Assembly: GCF_000146165.2 (NCBI RefSeq)
Contig: NC_004347.2
Location: forward strand, 372,001 to 436,000
Direction of reading: 5' to 3'
DNA: 64,000 nt
DNA from: Shewanella oneidensis MR-1
Lineage (GTDB): Bacteria; Pseudomonadota; Gammaproteobacteria; Enterobacterales; Shewanellaceae
In this document: positions 1-7,585 of the stretch, in pieces
Layout of the letters: each line of letters begins with the position of its first letter
Position numbering within the stretch: position 1 is the stretch's first letter
The notes under the pieces: generated by a model
What the model saw: only the letters and a program-made list of their open reading frames with translations
Told to the model about the DNA's origin: nothing
The model's database searches: none
Made by a program: the position numbers and the translations under genes

Positions 1-2
1 TC

Positions 3-1493
3 GTGCTGTTAAAATCTCTTTTCTGCCTTCACGGGCGTGATTCCCGCCCCCGCTTTGTTGCTATCAGTGTTGGTGTCTATTTAGGCATTTCATTGGCTGT
101 CGCCGCATTTGGGGCGAACTTTTTAATGTATCTTTTAGCGCTAGTGGGCCTACCTTTGCTTAGCTTAACTGCGCTGCGTCGTTTAACCGATGCGGCTAAG
201 CCTAAGGCCTTAGTGGTGGTGCTTATTCTGCCGCTTATTGTGTTATTAGCGCTGCATATCGTGGCGGCACCGCCAGTATTGGCAATGTTAGGGTTAGTGT
301 TGGGTGCTGGCGCAACGTTTTGGGGCGCTCGTTTTAGTTCGCCAACCTTAGTGGATTACCGTTTTGGTTATTATGGTCCGGCATTCGATACGCCAACCTC
401 GCAGGCGATCCCTCGCCGCCGAGTTGAACCTGTGATCACGCCAAAGGCGGCCGCGGCGCAAAATGCGGCGCCTAATGCGTCAGTGGATGTTCCTGTTACT
501 GCTCCGGTAGTGGCTGATACCCACGCAGAGCCAACCATTGCACCATCGGTGACTGCTCCAGAGCTTGAAGTACTAAGACAAGATGAGCTTCGCTTTGACG
601 CCTTAACCAAGATGACTGCCAATCCAGCGGATTTTGTGGTGCCTGATACCGTAGTTGAAGGTCATGCCGATTTTCATCCCGCGAATAAGGGCCGAGTGGA
701 GCAAGCCCGAATCGACATCGCCGATGTGGATCGAGTGCAGGTCAATTTACCGGACGAAGATGTTAAACGAGCGCCGCTTGATGCTGAGCAACGTGATGAG
801 CCGGTATGGCGCTTTGATCCCAATGACGATGCTGAGGTATTTAATGATACCGAGCATGCTGAAGAAGTACGTCGTCGCCGCGCCGAAGCTAAAGAATCCG
901 GTTCTATGACCGAATTGTTTAGGGGCGTTGCGGAGTTTTTCGCCCCTTATCGTCGTTACATTAAATTGCCTAAATTACCTAAGCTGGAACGCCGTTACTG
1001 GTTACCGGTTGGCGGCGGGGCGGGTGCGGTATTGTTAGTGCTGTTAGTGTGGGGATTATGGCCTAGTTCCGATGAGTCGCCGGCCGAAGAAGCCGTTCCT
1101 TCCGTGCCTTCAGCACCTATTGCTGCAAGCGATCGTGTGACCTTAGATCTGCCCGACGGTTTTTCGGTGGCGTTAGAGCAAGATGTGTTAATTATTCGCT
1201 GGTTGGGCGAACAGGGTAAGCCGCAAAATCTGTGGTCTATTGCCACGGCAAAGGGCGATAAGAGTTGTAGTGCATTAGTGTTTAATAATGGCACTGAATA
1301 TCGCACTATCACAGTGGATTTGCTTGCCGATTCTGCAACTGAGGCGCGTTTCACGCCGCTAGATACCGCCAGTATCATTACCGATTTAGCCCGCCGTGGC
1401 AGCATTGGTTTGTGTGGCTACAAGTTCAGTTTAAAGGGCAGCCAAGCAGTTTTAGAGCCAAACCGTGCCTTTGGAACTTATTTAGCCCGTTAA
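3..1493 (+). CDS. Membrane protein of unknown function, possibly 5'-truncated
   Basis: Unrecognised protein of at least 496 residues. The first 100 or so residues hold about three hydrophobic segments. The opening (LFCLHGRDSRPRF, then an ALRRLTDA stretch) recalls small DUF805-type membrane proteins, but this is only a resemblance. A long hydrophilic, proline- and charge-rich region follows (about 105-330), then a single membrane span (about residues 335-353, GAGAVLLVLLVWGLW) and a C-terminal domain of about 140 residues that probably lies outside the membrane. The reading frame opens with GTG at base 3, so the true start may lie upstream of the window. No function is assigned. Confidence 0.7.
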   Translation: MLLKSLFCLHGRDSRPRFVAISVGVYLGISLAVAAFGANFLMYLLALVGLPLLSLTALRRLTDAAKPKALVVVLILPLIVLLALHIVAAPPVLAMLGLVLGAGATFWGARFSSPTLVDYRFGYYGPAFDTPTSQAIPRRRVEPVITPKAAAAQNAAPNASVDVPVTAPVVADTHAEPTIAPSVTAPELEVLRQDELRFDALTKMTANPADFVVPDTVVEGHADFHPANKGRVEQARIDIADVDRVQVNLPDEDVKRAPLDAEQRDEPVWRFDPNDDAEVFNDTEHAEEVRRRRAEAKESGSMTELFRGVAEFFAPYRRYIKLPKLPKLERRYWLPVGGGAGAVLLVLLVWGLWPSSDESPAEEAVPSVPSAPIAASDRVTLDLPDGFSVALEQDVLIIRWLGEQGKPQNLWSIATAKGDKSCSALVFNNGTEYRTITVDLLADSATEARFTPLDTASIITDLARRGSIGLCGYKFSLKGSQAVLEPNRAFGTYLAR

Positions 1494-1651
1494 ATAGATA
1501 AAAAATCAGCTTAAATGCTAGTCAGGATTAGAGGGGTAGATTACACTTTTGCTCCTCTTTTTCTCCGATCTTGTGTTACATGCGCTCGCATAGCCGATGA
1601 CGGCGAGGTTCGGGAAAATTTCTTTAATACGAACTGAAAACTCAATCCCAC

Positions 1652-2533
1652 ATGAATACAGATTTGACCTTAGTCATTATGGCGGCGGGGCTAGGAAGCC
1701 GTTTTGGTGGCGACAAGCAATTGGCCTCCCTTGGCCCTTCGGGCGAACCCATGTTGGTGTTATCTATTTTATCGGCTATCCGCAGTGGATTTCAGCGCGC
1801 TGTTTTAGTGATCCGCCCAGAGCTTGAGGCGGAACTTACTGGGATATTGACGCAGTTTTTACCCGCAAACTTTGAATATCACTTTTGTTACCAGTCATTA
1901 AGTGATTTGCCACAAGACGCAAAGCTTGCTGATCTCAGCCATCGTTTAAAACCTTGGGGGACAGCACATGCGCTTTGGTGTGCCCGCGATTGGGTAAAAG
2001 GGCCAATGGCGGTGATCAATGCCGATGATTTTTACGGTGACAGCGCCTTTGCCTCACTCGCGAAGGGATTAACCGCCAGACCTAACGATTGGATGATGGT
2101 GGCTTATCCTATCGAGCTGACGTTATCTGAGCATGGCGGAGTAAATCGTGGCTTATGCCAAGTTGCACAGGGGCAGTTACGCTCTGTCGCCGAGTGGTTA
2201 AATATTCAAGCGCAAGATGATGGTTTTGTTGGCGAAGGCCCAAATGGATTGGCAAAGCTTCCTCTACAGTCGCTGGTATCCATGACCTGTTGGGGCTTCT
2301 CGCCAAGCATATTTAATGTTATTAAACAGCAATTAACCGCATTTATTGAACAACAGGGCCAATTGCCGAAATCGGAATGCTATTTGCCCGCGGTGGTTCA
2401 GGCGGCAATTGAGCAAGGTGTGCCCGTCTATGTTGATGTGGCCAGCGAGCCTTGGCTCGGTGTGACCTATCCGCAGGATACTGTCTGGGTAAAGCAAAAA
2501 TTAATGGAGTTATTGGGTGATAAAACTCATTAG
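1652..2533 (+). CDS. Sugar nucleotidyltransferase-like protein (NTP transferase fold)
   Basis: The N-terminal motif MAAGLGSRFGGDKQLASLG is the glycine-rich GxGxR(x)nK nucleotide-binding loop of NDP-sugar pyrophosphorylases. INADDFYG around residue 122 is the metal-binding Asp region. The 293-residue length fits a single nucleotidyltransferase domain. The gene overlaps the next gene by 17 bases, which suggests translational coupling. That next gene encodes a sugar-kinase-like protein, so the pair probably phosphorylates a sugar at C1 and then activates it to an NDP-sugar. This is inferred from families and context; the substrate is unknown. The ATG at 1652 directly precedes the conserved motif. 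Confidence 0.85.
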   Translation: MNTDLTLVIMAAGLGSRFGGDKQLASLGPSGEPMLVLSILSAIRSGFQRAVLVIRPELEAELTGILTQFLPANFEYHFCYQSLSDLPQDAKLADLSHRLKPWGTAHALWCARDWVKGPMAVINADDFYGDSAFASLAKGLTARPNDWMMVAYPIELTLSEHGGVNRGLCQVAQGQLRSVAEWLNIQAQDDGFVGEGPNGLAKLPLQSLVSMTCWGFSPSIFNVIKQQLTAFIEQQGQLPKSECYLPAVVQAAIEQGVPVYVDVASEPWLGVTYPQDTVWVKQKLMELLGDKTH

Positions 2534-3581
2534 GCAGTCAGTGTTGCCTCATTTTGGAATTGAAGCCGACGAGGCAAAAATCTCAGCGTTAGGGAATGGT
2601 CATATTAACGACACCTTATTAGTGCGTTGGCCTACGGGTGAGCTGGTTTTACAACGCATTAATACTCAAGTGTTTAAGACGCCGCAGGCGCTGGTGAGGA
2701 ATGCCGATAAAATTAGCCATCATTTATGCGCCAAGGCATTACAGCAGCAATATGGTCTGCAAGTGGTCAGCCCTTGTCTTACCCAAGAGGGTGAACTTGC
2801 TATCGACTTAGGTGAGCAGGGGTTTTGGCGTGCGATCAGTTATTTACCCCATAGTTTAAGTATCGAAGTGGTGAAGTCTGAAGCGCAAGCCGAAATGGCC
2901 GCCAAGGCTTTTGGTCATTTTGCCTGTGCATTAAGTGATTTTGACGCCACTGAGCTTGAAGATGTGATCCCGCAGTTTCATCACTTGCCTGGGCGGATGG
3001 AAATGCTGCGCCAAGCGGTGCAGCAGGATAAAGCCAAACGTTTAGAGTCGTGCCGTCAATGGGTTGATTACGCGCTGTCGCAGCAGAGTTTATTGGATGA
3101 ACTAGCCGAAATCTCGCCACAGTTGCCGCTGCGGATCTGCCATAACGACACTAAAATCAACAATATGCTGTTTGATAAGCGCGACATGTCGAGCATGGCG
3201 ATTATCGATTTAGACACTTGCATGAAGGGTCATCTGATGTATGACTTTGGCGATATGGTGCGTACTTTCTGTTCGCCCGAGGAAGAAGATTCTACCGCCC
3301 TTGAAAATGTTAAAGTGCGCCAGTCGATCTTTGCTGCCATTTGTCGTGGCTATTTAAGTGAGCTCGCCGAGGTACTAACTGAGGTCGAAAAACGCAGCCT
3401 TTGGCTTGGGGCGCGAGTCATTTGCTTGATGATCGGCGTGCGTTTTTTAACGGATTATCTGAATGGCGACGTATATTTCCACGTGCACCGTGAGGGCCAT
3501 AATCTGGATAGAGCGGCGAATCAGTTTACCTTGTATCAAAGCCTGCTCGACCAAGAGGCTGAACTTAAAGCCTGTTTCTAG
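2517..3581 (+). CDS. Phosphotransferase (aminoglycoside/choline/N-acetylhexosamine kinase-like)
   Basis: A 354-residue protein of the APH/choline kinase superfamily. The early ALGNGHINDTLLV resembles the start of N-acetylhexosamine 1-kinases. LRICHNDTKINNMLF (about residues 205-219) is the catalytic HxDxxxxN-type loop, with Asp and Asn conserved. AIIDLDTCMKGHLMYDFGD is the metal-binding DxD/DFG-like motif. It starts with GTG inside the end of the nucleotidyltransferase gene, so the two are likely coupled. A sugar-1-kinase role feeding the nucleotidyltransferase is an inference. An intrinsic terminator follows the stop codon. Confidence 0.82.
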   Translation: MIKLIRQSVLPHFGIEADEAKISALGNGHINDTLLVRWPTGELVLQRINTQVFKTPQALVRNADKISHHLCAKALQQQYGLQVVSPCLTQEGELAIDLGEQGFWRAISYLPHSLSIEVVKSEAQAEMAAKAFGHFACALSDFDATELEDVIPQFHHLPGRMEMLRQAVQQDKAKRLESCRQWVDYALSQQSLLDELAEISPQLPLRICHNDTKINNMLFDKRDMSSMAIIDLDTCMKGHLMYDFGDMVRTFCSPEEEDSTALENVKVRQSIFAAICRGYLSELAEVLTEVEKRSLWLGARVICLMIGVRFLTDYLNGDVYFHVHREGHNLDRAANQFTLYQSLLDQEAELKACF

Positions 3582-3597
3582 TCTGCTTTCTTTTAGC

Positions 3598-3626
3598 AAA
3601 CGCCCCGAATGGGGCGTTTTGTTTTT
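3598..3626 (+). terminator. Rho-independent terminator after the kinase gene
   Basis: An inverted repeat (AAACGCCCC, loop GAAT, GGGGCGTTTT) followed by a T-run begins 16 bases after the kinase stop codon. It closes the two-gene unit. Confidence 0.9.
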
Positions 3627-3686
3627 CGCCTATATACGACATAATCGCCCAATAAGTTTTCAAATTTCATAGGGATTTGGTTTGGA

Positions 3687-5111
3687 ATGGGCTCCCATGT
3701 TGCACCCACTGCGTTAACTTGCGCGCGCCGTAGCGCCAGAAATCTCTGGTTAAGATGTACCCTGCGTCGCTCACAGCAGGAAGCCGTTGCCTCATCGATG
3801 ATGACGGCAACCAGCGATAACTTTTTTAACGCTTACGCGATTTTTCTCGGTGCCAGTCTTGCGCAAATGGGCTTTGTGACCGGATTGCCGCAGTTATTTG
3901 GTGCGCTCTCACAGTTGGTGTCTGTTTGGTTAGCGAGCCATTTTTCCCGTCGCGGTTTTATCGTTTGCTGCGCAACTTTGCAGGCGGTTGTGGTATTGGC
4001 GATGGGCGCGTTAGCGGCCTTTCGTCCCGATCACGCTGTATGGATATTTATCGCACTTGCCGTGGGGTATCACGGTTTTATTAATCTTATCCAACCCCAT
4101 TGGCGTGCGTGGATGGGGTCGATTGTACCTGAACGTCGCCGTGGTACTTTTTTTGCGGCGCGCACGCGACTCACGATGGGCGCATCCTTAAGCGTGTTCT
4201 TTATTGGTGGCGGCATTCTGACCTTTACCGATTCGCTGCAAATGGCGTGGTTGGGTTTTACGCTGCTGTTTTCGATCGCCGCCATGGGGCGTTTTGTCTC
4301 GGCTTGGTTATTACTGCAAATGCACGATCCCGAACCGCGCGCAGCCAAGCAGCGCGGCGTGTTTATCCAAACCATTCGCAATTTTCGCGGCGCATGGAAG
4401 GATAAAACCTTTCGCCAGTACAGCTTGTTTGTGGCCAGTATGCAGGCAATGGTGGCCATATCGGCGCCGTTTTTCGCCGTGTATATGCTGGAAGACCTGC
4501 ACTTTAGCTACATCGAATTTGTGCTCGCGAGCGTGGCCTCGATAGCGACTCAATTTGTGACGCTAAAGTTTTGGGGGCGATTTAGCGATCAATTCGGCAA
4601 TCGTTTGGTGATGATTATTACCAGTTGCATGATCCCAAGCTTGCCATTGTTATGGCTGTTTTCCGATAACTATCTGTATATTCTCCTCATTCAGGCATTT
4701 TCTGGGCTGGCGTGGAGCGGCTTTACCTTAAGTACCGCCAATTACCTTTATGATATTCGTCCCTTTCGCAGTGACTTTGCGACCTATGCAGCGCTGCAAG
4801 CGTCACTCAGTGCGGGATTCGTATTTGTGGGGGCGATGGTTGGCGGCACGATTGCCTCCCATGCGGCGGATTTTTTAGTGTGGTCGGGTTGGAATACTTG
4901 GCTCAGTAGCCCGATTTTTGTGGTGTTTTTAGTGTCGACCATACTGCGCGCATTTGTGACACTGTGGTTTATTCCGCGCTCTGTTGAACCTAAAGTCAGG
5001 CCTCGGCCGCAGTTACTGCAACTTATCTTCCGTATCCGCGGCTTTAACGCAATCTCGGGCGTGAGCCTCGACTGGTTAACTGTGGTCAAGCGTCGGAAAA
5101 ATAATGATTAA
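3687..5111 (+). CDS. MFS transporter
   Basis: A 474-residue polytopic protein with about 12 hydrophobic segments and the loop signature of the major facilitator superfamily. Examples are FSRRGFIVCC after the second or third span and RRRGTFFAARTRL in the fourth loop. The N-terminal SQQEAVASSMMTATSDNFFNAYAIFLGAS matches the first helix of permease-like MFS members. The first 20 or so residues are polar, so a later start is possible. The substrate cannot be read from the sequence. It ends just before a short CTAG-rich stretch that it shares with the convergent sulfotransferase gene. Confidence 0.8.
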   Translation: MGSHVAPTALTCARRSARNLWLRCTLRRSQQEAVASSMMTATSDNFFNAYAIFLGASLAQMGFVTGLPQLFGALSQLVSVWLASHFSRRGFIVCCATLQAVVVLAMGALAAFRPDHAVWIFIALAVGYHGFINLIQPHWRAWMGSIVPERRRGTFFAARTRLTMGASLSVFFIGGGILTFTDSLQMAWLGFTLLFSIAAMGRFVSAWLLLQMHDPEPRAAKQRGVFIQTIRNFRGAWKDKTFRQYSLFVASMQAMVAISAPFFAVYMLEDLHFSYIEFVLASVASIATQFVTLKFWGRFSDQFGNRLVMIITSCMIPSLPLLWLFSDNYLYILLIQAFSGLAWSGFTLSTANYLYDIRPFRSDFATYAALQASLSAGFVFVGAMVGGTIASHAADFLVWSGWNTWLSSPIFVVFLVSTILRAFVTLWFIPRSVEPKVRPRPQLLQLIFRIRGFNAISGVSLDWLTVVKRRKNND

Positions 5112-5112
5112 T

Positions 5113-5130
5113 CTAGAATCTAGGCTCTAG
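5113..5130. repeat. Short CTAG-rich intergenic repeat
   Basis: Between two convergent genes lies TCTAGAATCTAGGCTCTAG, three CTAG tetranucleotides in 19 bases. It matches the core of the larger CTAG repeat modules found at 53966-63455. The last CTAG contains the TAG stop codon of the minus-strand sulfotransferase gene. Confidence 0.7.
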
Positions 5131-5945
5131 ATTTTATAATCAAAGAACTTACGTTTGTCTGGCCCCGAGGCATTGGCGCTGATCTTATTCGGGTGTTTAT
5201 ATTCATCCCAACTGGCCACATTGCGGCCGACATTGAGCTTAGGAAAGTTCTGCTGATTTTCGGTAGCGGCTAGGCCCATAAAAGCCAATAGCTGACCGAG
5301 GGCACCTTGTTGGCTAACATCGATACAGAGTAAGTCGTGTCTGCCCGCAAAGTAGTTAACCACCTCAGTTTTATGACGTTGATAACAATCGATAAGATGT
5401 TGTTCATCCTGCGGATTTTCGACTACACCTACGCCAAAGCTATGGCGAAAGCTGCGCTTCATGATTGGGTGGAATCGACCGCTTTTGGCATCCAAATGTG
5501 GCAGCATTCGGCTGAGTAACATCTGCATCGACGGCACCCAAGAGTCTAACTCGCGCTCAATATAGACAAACTTGGCATCGGGGAAGAGTTTATCTAACTG
5601 TTTGAAATCGCTAAAACAAGGCGCATCGGAAATCGCATCTGCCTGCATAAAGGCTGCTTTAGTAAAAGCCATATGTGCCACTTTTAAGCCTTGCTCTAAT
5701 AATGCCACGCTTACGCTCGTCGTCCCTGTGCGGGGCAAACCGATAAAAATAACCTTCTGTTTTTGCTCGGCAACAACCGATTCATGCTTAATTGCATTTG
5801 GCTCGATTGCACTTGGCATAATTGCATTTGGCCTGATGTCATTTGGTTTAGTTGAATCGCACTGTAGCTGATTGAGCTGCACATCTGCACGATGGTTATG
5901 CCCTTGAGAATCGGGAAGGGTGGCAATAGTTGGGTTATCAGGCAT
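5127..5945 (-). CDS. Sulfotransferase family protein
   Basis: A 272-residue protein. VIFIGLPRTGTTSVSVALLEQG (about residues 64-85) is the PAPS-binding 5'-phosphosulfate loop of P-loop sulfotransferases. DAKFVYIERELDSWVPSM corresponds to the 3'-phosphate binding strand and helix. The acceptor is unknown. Residues 32-51 are four tandem five-residue repeats (PNDIR, PNAIM, PSAIE, PNAIK) encoded by a 15-bp DNA repeat, so the first 60 residues look like a non-conserved leader. The real start may be internal. The stop codon is TAG inside a CTAG repeat. Confidence 0.72.
   Translation of the reverse strand: MPDNPTIATLPDSQGHNHRADVQLNQLQCDSTKPNDIRPNAIMPSAIEPNAIKHESVVAEQKQKVIFIGLPRTGTTSVSVALLEQGLKVAHMAFTKAAFMQADAISDAPCFSDFKQLDKLFPDAKFVYIERELDSWVPSMQMLLSRMLPHLDAKSGRFHPIMKRSFRHSFGVGVVENPQDEQHLIDCYQRHKTEVVNYFAGRHDLLCIDVSQQGALGQLLAFMGLAATENQQNFPKLNVGRNVASWDEYKHPNKISANASGPDKRKFFDYKI
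5791..5850 (-). repeat. Four tandem 15-bp repeats inside the sulfotransferase gene
   Basis: Read on the plus strand the units are ATTGCATTTGGCTCG, ATTGCACTTGGCATA, ATTGCATTTGGCCTG and ATGTCATTTGGTTTA. The 15-bp period keeps the reading frame and gives four PNAIx pentapeptides. Confidence 0.85.
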
Positions 5946-6141
5946 GGATTGGGCTCAGCATTGTTGTCAGCGTGGTCGCGATGGGTGTGTAAATTGGGGT
6001 TTAACATTAGCGTTTTATCAACGTTGGCAGTATATCGCAGTGCACAGGTTTTGGCAGCGCAAAGCTGGCGTTGCGTCGGTATTGCTTTGTAGAGGCAATC
6101 AACAGCATAAATCCCTTTATGTTAGAAGCATTTGGGCAAGG

Positions 6142-6243
6142 TGAGGCGATTACTTGTATTATTTGCCTCATTTAGTGAGGCGAATAGGTTTGTTAATTGA
6201 CTCATTATGTGAGTAGAATAGGCTTGTTATTTGACTCATGGGG
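6142..6243 (+). repeat. Three 34-bp tandem repeats upstream of the Fic gene (probable operator array)
   Basis: Three consecutive imperfect 34-bp units begin TGAGGCGATT, TGAGGCGAAT and TGAGTAGAAT and end just before the Fic start codon at 6250. Where units join they form palindromes, GCCTCA-TTTAG-TGAGGC (6165-6181) and ACTCA-TTATG-TGAGT (6200-6214), with a third half-site ACTCAT at 6234. Centres are 34 bp apart, about three helical turns. This arrangement suggests cooperative binding by a regulator, possibly the winged-helix domain of the Fic protein. The rest of the 304-base gap (5946-6141) shows nothing I can name. Confidence 0.8.
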
Positions 6244-6249
6244 TAGGAT

Positions 6250-7365
6250 ATGTGGATTTGGCAGCAAGCCGATTGGCCTAAATTTCATTGGAATGCCAGC
6301 AGAGTTGATGCCCTGCTACGTCAGGTCTATTTCAATCAGGGCCAACTGCTTGGCAAGCAAATGCTAAGTCACGACGACAGCCAGTTAACATCAGCGGCGG
6401 CACTCGACACCTTACTCGCTAATATTATCCATTCCAGTGCCATTGAAGGTGAAAAGCTCAATGCGGCTTCGGTGCGCTCATCCTTGGCGAAAAAACTCGG
6501 TGTGTCCGAAGACAAACCGTATCCGACAACAGTGCAAACCGATGGTTTGGCTGACATTATGCTAGATGCCTTAAAAAATTTAGATACAGAGTTAACCCTT
6601 GAGCGGATATTAGGTTGGCATAAACAGTTATTTCTCCAGGGTTATACGCTGTTTAACCCCGTTATTGGTGGAGCGCTGCGTGGCGATACACCTATGCAGG
6701 TTGTCTCTGGCCGGATTGATAAACCAACGGTGCATTTTGAGGCCCCCTCTCGAGCGACTTTGGACGCTGAACTATCGCAGTTTATCGAATGGTTTAATGC
6801 ATCAAGGCAAGATCTGGGTTTAGATCCGCTTATCCGCGCGGCGATAACTCACCTTTGGTTTGTGACTCTGCATCCGCTTGATGATGGTAATGGGCGCATC
6901 ACGCGTTTATTGACCGATTTAGCTTTGGCGCAAGCGGAAAAACGCTCGATTCGTTTTTACGCTATGTCGGTCAGTATTCTTGCGCGTCGCCAAGCCTACT
7001 ATGACATTTTAGAGTCCACTCAAAGGGGCGATGTCGATATTACTCCTTGGTTAGTATGGTTTTTTGAAATCCTCAATGATTGTTTACTCAATGCGATGGC
7101 AGATGTGAACAAGACTCTGCGGAAAACGCAGTATTGGCAAAATGTCGATCAATCCTTATTGAGTCAAGATCAAGCCAAAGTGCTCAATCGGATGTTAGAT
7201 GGCGATTTTGAATTAGGGATGAATAGTAGCCAGTATCAAAAAGTCGCTAAGGTGAGCCGCGCCACCGCCACCCGTCACCTTGCGCAAATGGTCGAACAAG
7301 GCTTTTTAGTAAAAGCCGACGCCGGCGGCCGAAGTACGAGGTACTTATTGCCGAGTGGGCAGTAG
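6250..7365 (+). CDS. Fic family protein (probable AMPylase) with winged-helix C-terminus
   Basis: A 371-residue class II Fic protein. The N-terminal MWIWQQADWPKFHWN is the DUF4172-type domain found before many Fic domains. HSSAIEGE (61-68) is the inhibitory helix motif (S/T)xxxE(G/N). The catalytic loop HPLDDGNGRITR (208-219) keeps the His, Asp, Asn and both Arg of HxFx(D/E)GNxRxxR, with Leu in place of Phe. Residues about 310-365 (VSRATATRHLAQMVEQGFL) look like a winged helix-turn-helix. Such enzymes transfer AMP from ATP to target hydroxyls. The tandem palindromic repeats directly upstream suggest self-regulation, which is inferred. Confidence 0.92.
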   Translation: MWIWQQADWPKFHWNASRVDALLRQVYFNQGQLLGKQMLSHDDSQLTSAAALDTLLANIIHSSAIEGEKLNAASVRSSLAKKLGVSEDKPYPTTVQTDGLADIMLDALKNLDTELTLERILGWHKQLFLQGYTLFNPVIGGALRGDTPMQVVSGRIDKPTVHFEAPSRATLDAELSQFIEWFNASRQDLGLDPLIRAAITHLWFVTLHPLDDGNGRITRLLTDLALAQAEKRSIRFYAMSVSILARRQAYYDILESTQRGDVDITPWLVWFFEILNDCLLNAMADVNKTLRKTQYWQNVDQSLLSQDQAKVLNRMLDGDFELGMNSSQYQKVAKVSRATATRHLAQMVEQGFLVKADAGGRSTRYLLPSGQ

Positions 7366-7585
7366 AGGCTAGTTTACCTTTGTGGGGAGGAATACTCATT
7401 TGCCGAACATCTTTCCCGTGTGTAATTACGGCCTATGTCGTAAGTAATCGATTAGTTTAAAGCCTAGGCTGTATTAACTCCCTATCGAAAAAGACAAAAC
7501 CATTCTACAAATCGCAATTTGAATCAAATTGTTATGTGATATATTCGCTACAACTTTGATTGTTAGTCTTGGGGCATATCTGGCT

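Noticed and set aside
371..622. Open frames on the opposite strand of long genes, such as this 83-residue one
   Set aside because: They lie wholly within conserved genes, lack ribosome-binding sites and show low-complexity composition typical of shadow frames.
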